Positions 1 through 5,759 of a DNA stretch of 22,726 nucleotides are shown one piece after another; positions within the stretch are counted from its first letter, which is position 1, and each line of letters starts with the position of its first letter. The translations under genes were made by a program, and so were the position numbers. The notes under the pieces are model-generated. The model saw only the letters and a program-made list of their open reading frames with translations, was not told where the DNA came from and ran no database searches. The DNA lies in the NCBI GenBank assembly GCA_038120295.1, contig JAYOLL010000039.1, forward strand, positions 1 to 22,726. The letters are read 5' to 3'. The stretch is from JAYOEY01 sp038120295 (GTDB lineage Bacteria; Pseudomonadota; Alphaproteobacteria; MPNO01; UBA2964).

Positions 1-1046
1 ACGACCGCCTGGCCGATGGTCATGCCGAGGAAGTTCTCCCAGCCGATGGTTTCCTTGTGCGGATCCTGGAAGGCTTCCTTGGTCACCATGCGGATCGGAC
101 CGCCGCCATTGGCCAGCTCGCGCAGCAGCGCGTGGTTGCGAAGGCAGGTCGGCACCGGCGTGCGGTCGACATAGTCGCCCACCAGCTTCTTGGTATCCTC
201 GTACCACTTCGACTCGTATTCCTCGCCATAGGCGTTCTGCGTGTAGGTATGCAGGTGCAGGAAGTAAGCGCCGACCGGTCCGTACCCGTCCTTGAAGCGG
301 GTCAGCACGATGCGGTTCTCCATCTGCGTCATCTTGGCGCCGATGCGGATCGGCAGCCCGTAGGCCGACGCGCTGCTCCATGGCGCATACCAGGTCCGGC
401 CCATGCCTTCGCCCACCGCGCGCGGCTTGAAGATGTGCGATGCGCCGCCGGCGGCGACGATCACCGCCTTGGCCTTGAAGATGTAGAAATCGCCGGTCCG
501 CACGTTGAACCCGACCGCGCCGGCGGCCCGGTTTGGGTCGTTCTTGTCGGTCAGCAGGTGCGTCACCATGATCCGGTTATGGACCTCGGTTGATGCCTTG
601 CGGGCGGCTTCCGCGACGATGGGCTTGTAGCTCTCGCCGTGGATCATGATCTGCCACTTGCCTTCACGCTGATAGCGCCCGGTCTCCGGGTCCCGCATGA
701 TCGGCAGGCCCCATTCCTCGAACTTGTGGACCGTCGAATCGACATGGCGGCCGATATCGTAGGCGAGGTCTTCGCGCACCAGCCCCATCAGGTCGTTGCT
801 GGCGTAGCGGACGAAATCCTCCGGCTGGTTCTCGCCCCACTGCATGCCCATGTAGCAGTTGATGGCGTAGAGACCCTGCGCTACCGCGCCGCTGCGCTCG
901 ATGTTGGCTTTCTCTACCGTGACGACCTTGAGATCGCGTCCCCAGTAGCGCGTCTCGTAGGCCGCGCCGCAACCGGCCATGCCGCCGCCGATGACAAGTA
1001 CGTCCGCGTCGACGCGGATCGTTTTTCTTCCCGAAAACAGCCCCAT
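1..1046 (-). CDS. aprA: Adenylylsulfate (APS) reductase alpha subunit, dissimilatory, partial (C-terminus outside window)
   Basis: FAD-containing catalytic subunit of dissimilatory APS reductase, which interconverts APS with sulfite plus AMP in the cytoplasm as an AprAB heterodimer. The 348 codons visible begin MGLFSGRKTI and show an FAD-binding Rossmann motif at residues 20-25 (G-G-G-M-A-G), then sections typical of AprA such as INCYMGMQWGENQ, a fumarate-reductase-like AAGGASHIF segment and TQMENRIVLTRFKDGYGPVG. The family is usually about 620-660 aa, so a little over half is present; the frame is still open at base 1. The start overlaps the aprB stop (TAATG), indicating translational coupling. 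Family assignment is from recognised sequence; the reaction direction in this organism (sulfite oxidation is likelier in an alphaproteobacterium) is inference. Confidence 0.96.
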   Translation of the reverse strand, partial: MGLFSGRKTIRVDADVLVIGGGMAGCGAAYETRYWGRDLKVVTVEKANIERSGAVAQGLYAINCYMGMQWGENQPEDFVRYASNDLMGLVREDLAYDIGRHVDSTVHKFEEWGLPIMRDPETGRYQREGKWQIMIHGESYKPIVAEAARKASTEVHNRIMVTHLLTDKNDPNRAAGAVGFNVRTGDFYIFKAKAVIVAAGGASHIFKPRAVGEGMGRTWYAPWSSASAYGLPIRIGAKMTQMENRIVLTRFKDGYGPVGAYFLHLHTYTQNAYGEEYESKWYEDTKKLVGDYVDRTPVPTCLRNHALLRELANGGGPIRMVTKEAFQDPHKETIGWENFLGMTIGQAV

Positions 1047-1510
1047 TACTGCACTCCCTCCTTGAGGCGGTCGGGCGATAGCACCGGCAGTCCTCCTTCA
1101 ATGTTAAGCGCATCGGGCTCATGCGCGAGTTCCTGCGACTTGAAATCGTCAGCGCTCGGCGCATCGTATTCGGCAGGACCCTTGAGCGTGCCCCAGGGGG
1201 TCGTGCGGATCGGCGAGACGAAGTTCTTTTCCTCGCCGTTGCGGAACTTGACCTTCCACGAGACGGTGCCTTTCTCCGGCTCGCGCAGCACGCGGACGCT
1301 GTGGCCGAGCGGCGCGAAGTCGGCATAGCCGCGGGCGTCGATCGCGTTCTGCGGGCAGGCCTTCACGCAGGAATAGCATTCCCAGCAGAAATTGGGCTCG
1401 ATGTTGTAGGCACGGCGGTAGGTCGGATCGATATGCATGATATCCGACGGGCAAATGTCGACGCAGTGGCCGCAGCCGTCGCAGCTCGTCATGTATACAA
1501 AAGTTGGCAT
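1046..1510 (-). CDS. aprB: Adenylylsulfate reductase beta subunit (iron-sulfur)
   Basis: Electron-transfer subunit of APS reductase, 154 aa. Two ferredoxin-type 4Fe-4S motifs are complete: C10-x2-C13-x2-C16-x3-C20-P and C42-x2-C45-x2-C48-x3-C52-P. A tail after residue 60 (KVKFRNGEEKNFVSPIRTTPWG and onward) is the AprB-specific extension that wraps around AprA in known structures. Length is normal for the family. It passes electrons between AprA's FAD and a membrane partner, here presumably AprM encoded 47 nt upstream. Its stop overlaps the aprA start by one base. The ribosome site is weak (a GAGAG run shortly before ATG). No missing cluster ligands. Confidence 0.97.
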   Translation of the reverse strand: MPTFVYMTSCDGCGHCVDICPSDIMHIDPTYRRAYNIEPNFCWECYSCVKACPQNAIDARGYADFAPLGHSVRVLREPEKGTVSWKVKFRNGEEKNFVSPIRTTPWGTLKGPAEYDAPSADDFKSQELAHEPDALNIEGGLPVLSPDRLKEGVQ

Positions 1511-1557
1511 CGTTACTCTCTCTCGTATCGAATTCGTTTTGCCTGATCGGGGGCCGA

Positions 1558-2343
1558 TCAGTAATTCCGGGGCAGCTGGGTCGGATCGCCCAGCGTCGCT
1601 GGCTTGTCGGCGGGCGGCGGCAGGTTGCGGCGCGTCCCGTTGGCGGTCTCAATCCGCTTCTGCATGGCCGCGGCCGGTTTGAAGAACATGTGCGAGAATT
1701 TGGACCACGGCACCGAGGCGAACAGGAAAGTGGTCGCCAGCAGGTAAATGCCGAGGAACACGCCGGTCGCGGCGCTGCCCGATGCCTGACACACGGCCCA
1801 AATGAGGCCTGCCGTGGTGCTGACAAGCAGCGACAGGATGAACATGTCGGCGCGCACGATGCGGAACGGCGAATGGCCCTCCGCCGCAACGTCGACCCGG
1901 ATGAAGAACCAGAACCAGTAGCCGCCGACGCATACCATCAGACCGCCGAGATACCAGAGGTTCGGCAGGATCGCGGGAGTCGCGGTTTCCGGCGTCGGGT
2001 AGCTGAACACCATGATGGCGGTCGTCACCACATAGATGATGAAGCCGTACATGGTCAGCAGATGCGCGATCCGGCGTTTCTGGTTGCAGAATTCCGCCGA
2101 GGTCAGGACCTCGACCGCCGCGGTCTGCGCTGCCAGCGATACCATCTCGCCGCCGCCGACCTTTTTTGCGCCCTTGTCCTTAACCTTGCGCCAGTTCTCG
2201 AAGAAATAGCGCGCGCTTTTCTTGTGGACGATGTCGATCAGCGTTCCCGCCACGACGAATACGATCATCACGATGACATAGATCTGCATGATATCGGGCG
2301 AAACCGTGGATGACAGCGCCGCGAATGGATTGGTGGAAAACAT
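1558..2343 (-). CDS. aprM: AprM-type membrane protein, putative membrane anchor/electron partner of APS reductase
   Basis: 261-aa integral membrane protein, first gene of the aprMBA set. I choose the ATG at 2343 (MFSTNPFAAL), which has GGGG six bases upstream; an in-frame ATG 81 bases earlier adds an arginine-rich tail with no family look. Five hydrophobic segments are visible near residues 18-38, 91-114, 128-148, 164-185 and 193-213. His94 in TM2 and His218 just after TM5 (KFSHMFFKP) resemble the haem-b ligand arrangement of NarI/HdrE/QmoC-like proteins; that reading is inference. AprM is known from aprMBA loci of some sulfur oxidisers such as Allochromatium and of marine alphaproteobacteria lacking QmoABC. 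It probably links AprBA to the quinone pool. The C-terminus after residue 225 is hydrophilic and proline-rich. Confidence 0.85.
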   Translation of the reverse strand: MFSTNPFAALSSTVSPDIMQIYVIVMIVFVVAGTLIDIVHKKSARYFFENWRKVKDKGAKKVGGGEMVSLAAQTAAVEVLTSAEFCNQKRRIAHLLTMYGFIIYVVTTAIMVFSYPTPETATPAILPNLWYLGGLMVCVGGYWFWFFIRVDVAAEGHSPFRIVRADMFILSLLVSTTAGLIWAVCQASGSAATGVFLGIYLLATTFLFASVPWSKFSHMFFKPAAAMQKRIETANGTRRNLPPPADKPATLGDPTQLPRNY

Positions 2344-2591
2344 GGATACCCCGATAGTGGCTACTTTTTGTTTTCGTCGGACCGGGCGGCAGAGGTCTCC
2401 CAAAAGCCGACGGAACCGTCCCATGACATATCACTGTAACCTGAATCGCGCCAGCGGGCGCGCGCCACGGGAACTCTGGAATAGCGCATTATTTCCTGCG
2501 TTTGCAACCATCTGGAGGCAAAAAGACCGCCAAATAGCAGGAGCCGACCGAATTTTTTTTCTTCATCGCGGAAATTGCCGCGCAGGAAGGG
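2344..2591. other. Non-coding gap upstream of aprM
   Basis: About 250 bases between the aprM start and the stop of the CysH-like gene, with no convincing gene on either strand. It must hold the aprMBA promoter if that operon is not read through from the CysH-like gene. On the minus strand a TTGCAA (2502-2507) lies 18 bases before TATTCC (2478-2483), a weak sigma70 match. A small inverted repeat CGCGG/CCGCG (2567-2582) sits next to an 8-base homopolymer (2553-2560), but the polarity is wrong for a terminator of the CysH-like gene. Nothing else is supported. Confidence 0.4.
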
Positions 2592-3167
2592 TCAGTAGTG
2601 ATAGGTCGGGGTCGAAATGCGCGGGTGCAGCGGCAGATCGTAACGCGCCAGGTACCCGTATATCTGCTGCTGGGACCAGTCATGAACTGCATCGACCCGG
2701 ATCAGCCGCTTCTCCTGGGTGAGCCTCGGCGGCGGCGTGTCGGGATAGGGGCGATGATAGGCGGCGCTGATCCAGCAGGCGACACCGTCCAGAGCGGCGT
2801 CGAGCCCGACCGTCGACTCAATGTCGCCGCCACCCCAGACGCTGGTACGGATGTCTTCGAAAAATTCGTTGTCGTCATCGGCGGGCTCCGGGTCTCGCAC
2901 GTCGGTAAGCCCAAGACGGCGCACGACCCGTTCCCGGTATTCGACGCTTTCGGCATAGACATAGGGTGCATGGCAGAAGATGACCCGCACCGCAGGGTCG
3001 ATTTCGGCCGCCATCTTCAGGACCGCGACGCTGCGCGCCCGGAGTGAGCTGCTTATCGCGCATTTTCCCGGGAAAATTTCCGTCATCAGGTGGCGCAGCA
3101 GTTCCTGCGCCGTCATGCCTGCGGTGGCGTTCCGCAGCTCATCCAGTGTCGCTTCCAGAGCCGACAT
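2592..3167 (-). CDS. PAPS-reductase (CysH) fold protein lacking catalytic cysteine motif
   Basis: 191-aa protein, started at ATG 3167, which has GGGAGG four bases upstream; an ATG at 3182 is possible. It follows the CysH/PAPS-reductase layout: a nucleotide-loop region at residues 37-46 (AISSSLRARS), a strand and turn at 60-80 (VRVIFCHAPYV then AESVEYRERV) matching the family's 'DT-G-x-x-F-x-E-T-Y' region, CWISAAYHRP at 131-140 in place of W-I-T-G-x-R-R, and VHDWSQQQIYGYLARYDLPL at 161-180 matching the family's 'W-x-x-x-D-V-x-x-Y' helix. The protein stops just after this, without the C-terminal E-C-G-L-H catalytic cysteine motif or APS-reductase CC..CC cluster ligands. Cysteines are only C36, C65 and C131. 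It is therefore unlikely to be a normal assimilatory reductase; a binding, regulatory or accessory role next to apr/sat is inference. Confidence 0.72.
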   Translation of the reverse strand: MSALEATLDELRNATAGMTAQELLRHLMTEIFPGKCAISSSLRARSVAVLKMAAEIDPAVRVIFCHAPYVYAESVEYRERVVRRLGLTDVRDPEPADDDNEFFEDIRTSVWGGGDIESTVGLDAALDGVACWISAAYHRPYPDTPPPRLTQEKRLIRVDAVHDWSQQQIYGYLARYDLPLHPRISTPTYHY

Positions 3168-3194
3168 CGTGCCTCCCAGCATCCTGTTGCAGCC

Positions 3195-3222
3195 ATGATA
3201 GGAGAAAATCTTGCGCCGTCAC
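3195..3222 (-). promoter_or_regulatory. Candidate promoter of the CysH-like gene
   Basis: Read on the minus strand: GTGACG (-35 like, 4/6), 16-base spacer, TATCAT (-10 like, 5/6). It would start transcription about 20 bases before the ATG at 3167. It lies back to back with, and does not overlap, the sat promoter. Motif match only. Confidence 0.35.
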
Positions 3223-3230
3223 GGGCCGAT

Positions 3231-3259
3231 TTGCCCAGCCCGTTGGGCCTCCCTATAAT
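3231..3259 (+). promoter_or_regulatory. Candidate sigma70 promoter of sat
   Basis: TTGCCC at 3231-3236 and a perfect TATAAT at 3254-3259 with the ideal 17-base spacer. Transcription would begin near 3266, giving a leader of about 60 bases before the sat ATG at 3329. The spacer holds a small GCCC/GGGC inverted repeat around 3233-3248. This is the best promoter-like match in the window. Confidence 0.6.
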
Positions 3260-3328
3260 CCGCGCCGCCCACGCCGGGAGAACCGGCCCGAAATCTGTGC
3301 CCAAACTGATCTACGGAGACACCTCATT

Positions 3329-4501
3329 ATGTCGAACCTCGTAAAGCCGCATGGCGGCGGCCCGCTGAAACCCCTCCTGCTGCCTGAAGCGGAGCGGGCG
3401 AATGAAATCGCTCGTGCAGGGGAGATGACGAAGGTACCGCTGTCGAGCCGCGAGGTCTCCGACCTGTTCATGCTGGCGATGGGCGCCTACACGCCGCTCG
3501 AAGGGTTCATGGGCGAGGCGGACTGGCGCGGCTGCTGCACGGATATGAAGACGTCGGATGGGCTGTTCTGGCCGATCCCCATCACGCTGTCCTGCGACGA
3601 GGCGACCGCCGACAGTATCGCCATCGGCAACGAGGTCGGGCTGGTCGACGGAGAGACAGGCGAAATTCTCGGTACCCAGAAAATCACCGAGAAATACGGC
3701 ATCGACCGGGATCTGGAATGTCAGGAAGTGTTCCGCACGACCGATGCCGCGCACCCCGGCGTACAGAAGGTGATGGAACAGGCCCCGGTCAATCTGGCGG
3801 GTCCGGTGCGCGCCGTGTCCGAAGGGCATTTTCCCGAGACCTACAAGGGTCTCTACTTCCGCCCCGAGGAAACGAGGGCGATGTTCGAGAAGAATGGCTG
3901 GTCCCGCGTCGCCGCGTTCCAGACTCGCAACCCGATGCATCGGAGCCACGAATATCTCGCCAAGATTGCCATCGAGATTTGCGACGGGCTGCTTATTCAC
4001 CAGGTGCTTGGTGCGCTCAAGCCGGGCGATATTCCGGCCGAGGTTCGGGTCGGCGCGATCGATGCGCTGGTCGAAAACTATTTCGTGCCGGGCACCGCGA
4101 TCCAGGCCGGATACCCCATCGAAATGCGCTATGCCGGTCCGCGCGAAGCACTGCTGCACGCCGTGTTCCGCCAGAATTTCGGCTGTTCGCATCTGGTGGT
4201 GGGGCGCGATCATGCCGGTGTCGGGGATTATTACGGGCCGTTCGATGCGCACCATATCTTCGACGAGATCCCGTCCGGCAGCATGGAAACCCAGCCGCTC
4301 AAGATCGACATCACTTTCTTCTGCTACAAGTGCAACGGCATGGCGACAGGCCGGACCTGCCCGCACGACCGCGAAGACCAGCTCTCCATTTCCGGCACGC
4401 GGCTGCGTGAAATGTTCGCCAATCACGAACAGATTCCCGCCGAGTTCAGCCGCCCCGAGGTGGTCGAGGTCCTGCAGGCCTATTACGACAGTCTCGACTA
4501 G
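3329..4501 (+). CDS. sat: Sulfate adenylyltransferase (ATP sulfurylase), homo-oligomeric type
   Basis: 390-aa enzyme that interconverts ATP plus sulfate with APS plus pyrophosphate. Active-site motifs are intact: Q198-T-R-N-P-M-H-R-S-H and G292-R-D-H-A-G. A zinc-type cluster C332-x2-C335-x8-C344-P-H346, found in many prokaryotic Sat proteins, is present, followed by ISGTRLREM. Start chosen at ATG 3329 with GGAG ten bases upstream; the open frame extends further 5' but that part is unlike Sat. No C-terminal APS kinase domain is fused. Its position across from aprMBA marks the dissimilatory pathway: in the oxidative direction AprBA makes APS from sulfite and AMP, and Sat releases sulfate and ATP. 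It is probably co-transcribed with the phosphoesterase 18 nt downstream. Confidence 0.97.
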   Translation: MSNLVKPHGGGPLKPLLLPEAERANEIARAGEMTKVPLSSREVSDLFMLAMGAYTPLEGFMGEADWRGCCTDMKTSDGLFWPIPITLSCDEATADSIAIGNEVGLVDGETGEILGTQKITEKYGIDRDLECQEVFRTTDAAHPGVQKVMEQAPVNLAGPVRAVSEGHFPETYKGLYFRPEETRAMFEKNGWSRVAAFQTRNPMHRSHEYLAKIAIEICDGLLIHQVLGALKPGDIPAEVRVGAIDALVENYFVPGTAIQAGYPIEMRYAGPREALLHAVFRQNFGCSHLVVGRDHAGVGDYYGPFDAHHIFDEIPSGSMETQPLKIDITFFCYKCNGMATGRTCPHDREDQLSISGTRLREMFANHEQIPAEFSRPEVVEVLQAYYDSLD

Positions 4502-4519
4502 GGGCGGGCCCTGCGTCCC

Positions 4520-5290
4520 ATGCGCATCGCCCAGATCAGCGATACCCATATTCTTGCGCCCGGCGACGACCATCCGGCGCAGCCGGCACGCGTCGAAAAC
4601 CTGCGCGCCTGCATCGCCGACATCAACCGGCAGGGCGTCGACGTGGTCATTCATACCGGCGACACCACCCAGAACGGCGCGCCGGAGGAATACGAAATCC
4701 TTCGCGCACTCCTGTCGGAGCTGGACGCGCCGTTTTTCATGGTCCCGGGAAACCGCGACCGGTTTGCGGCGCTGCGCGGCATTTTTCCTCACCTGGATTA
4801 CCTGCCCGCGGAGGGTGACGATTTCCGCTATGCGGTCGACGGGTTCCCGCTGCGGCTGATCGGGCTGGATTCGATGCTGCCCGACGTGCGCAAGGGCGTA
4901 TTCGGAGCGGACCGTATTTCCTGGCTGGAAGAGGCGCTGGGACAGGCCCCTGACACGCCGACGCTTCTGTTCATGCATCATCCGCCGTTCGACGTGCCGC
5001 AGGCAGGCTATACCGACGGCTATCGCGATGCTGCCGACGCTGAAGCCCTGACCGGGGCCGTCAGCCGGCACCGTCAGGTGATCCGCCTGATCTGCGGTCA
5101 CGTCCATGTCCTGCACGGCGAAAGATGGGGAAACGCGATCGCCACCACCATGCCCAGCGTCGCGGTCGATGTGCGCAAGGGAGTCGCACCCGAAATCGGC
5201 GATGCGCCGGTCTACATGCTGCACGAGTATTCGGAAGACGGTGAACTCGACAGCGTGATGCAGGTGGCGGGGGCAGCTCGGGACGCCTGA
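4520..5290 (+). CDS. Calcineurin-like metallophosphoesterase (CpdA-like)
   Basis: 256-aa cytoplasmic phosphoesterase of the class III cyclic-nucleotide phosphodiesterase type. Metal-binding motifs run in order: D8-x-H10, G47-D48 (GDTTQNG), G77-N-R-D80, H153-H154-P-P, and G193-H-V-H196. The usual third block is G-N-H-D/E; here the histidine is replaced by Arg79, a change at a residue that normally contacts the scissile phosphate. The substrate is unknown; cAMP, another cyclic nucleotide or a sulfur-nucleotide by-product are all possible. It begins 18 nt after sat with a poor ribosome site, so it is probably translated from the sat transcript. The family call is firm, the function open. Confidence 0.85.
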   Translation: MRIAQISDTHILAPGDDHPAQPARVENLRACIADINRQGVDVVIHTGDTTQNGAPEEYEILRALLSELDAPFFMVPGNRDRFAALRGIFPHLDYLPAEGDDFRYAVDGFPLRLIGLDSMLPDVRKGVFGADRISWLEEALGQAPDTPTLLFMHHPPFDVPQAGYTDGYRDAADAEALTGAVSRHRQVIRLICGHVHVLHGERWGNAIATTMPSVAVDVRKGVAPEIGDAPVYMLHEYSEDGELDSVMQVAGAARDA

Positions 5291-5310
5291 TCTTCTTTTC
5301 TGGCATCCGC

Positions 5311-5322
5311 ACCGGCGCCGGT
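5311..5322. repeat. Perfect 12-base palindrome after the phosphoesterase gene
   Basis: ACCGGCGCCGGT, followed by CTCTTTCC, 20 bases after the phosphoesterase stop. May help end the sat transcript but lacks a U-run. Confidence 0.25.
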
Positions 5323-5361
5323 CTCTTTCCAAAGCGTCATTGCGTTGTAAGGAACGGGATC

Positions 5362-5510
5362 ATGGCTCGTGCTATCGGCGATACCGGCGCATCGCACGCG
5401 CCGACCTTCGGATTCGCGAAGGACACGGATCGCCCGCCGATCGAGAGCTTTTCCGTAGACATAACCGTCGCCGCGGTCGCGACCGGCGGGCTGTCGCATC
5501 AGGGGCATGA
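5362..5510 (+). pseudogene. Remnant of a LigB-family extradiol dioxygenase (internal deletion)
   Basis: The translation starts MARAIGDTGASHAPTFGFAKD, the typical opening of LigB-type protocatechuate/gallate dioxygenase beta subunits (S-H-x-P-T-x-G region). It then jumps directly to IESFSVDITVAAVATGGLSHQ, which matches the family's later block (...ESxPEDLNV..ATGGLSHQ) normally some 150 or more residues downstream. After GGLSHQ the family similarity ends and the frame runs out of sense. So the gene has lost its centre and its C-terminal part. A ribosome site (AAGGA) and ATG survive at its head. It suggests a former aromatic ring-cleavage gene in this spot, just upstream of a ThDP enzyme. The match is from memory of family motifs, not a database search. 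Confidence 0.65.
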
Positions 5511-5617
5511 CGAACCCCGACGTCTACGCCCAGCCGCGCGGCGAAACGATGGAGGAGTTTCAGGCCACGCGGAATATCGGCATGACGTATTCCAATGCCG
5601 GGGTGCGGGGCGATTAG
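5507..5617 (+). CDS. Short open frame of 36 codons, unknown, possibly remnant
   Basis: Begins MTNPDVYAQPRGETMEEFQA and ends GVRGD-stop, in the +1 frame relative to the LigB remnant it overlaps. Its residue composition looks protein-like (few Arg/Pro artefacts), unlike the shadow frames around it. It may be the tail of the decayed dioxygenase after a frameshift (G-M-T-N-P-D resembles the G-F-N-N-P-E that follows GGLSHQ in LigB), or the end of another lost gene. No family recognised. Confidence 0.25.
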   Translation: MTNPDVYAQPRGETMEEFQATRNIGMTYSNAGVRGD

Positions 5618-5759
5618 GCCGCGACCATAGGCCGTTGCCCTTTTTCGGTTCGCCTGTAAGCTTTCCGCTATCGTTAAGCCTGCCGCACGAGAAGCGGGCA
5701 GCCACTCATCAATTCAGACAAATTGCGCACCTTCCCCGCCGCGAACAGGGAGAACCGTC

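Larger units (their letters stand above)
5291..5759. other. Intergenic stretch with decayed gene fragments
   Basis: 470 bases between the phosphoesterase stop and the ThDP-enzyme start. A perfect palindrome ACCGGCGCCGGT at 5311-5322 followed by a pyrimidine-rich stretch could end the sat transcript, but there is no true U-run. Then come the LigB remnant (5362-5510) and a 36-codon frame (5507-5617). The last 140 bases contain no convincing gene; they must carry the promoter of the ThDP enzyme unless it is read through, but no good -35/-10 pair stands out. Confidence 0.5.

Noticed and set aside
2553..2582. Intrinsic terminator for the CysH-like gene (CGCGG/CCGCG hairpin plus 8-base run)
   Set aside because: Read in the gene's direction the run is A, not U; the polarity fits no upstream plus-strand gene either.
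3311..5332. Long open frame (673 codons) on the minus strand opposite sat and the phosphoesterase
   Set aside because: Composition is that of an antisense frame (His/Arg/Asp/Gly-rich), it spans two real genes, and no domain is recognisable.
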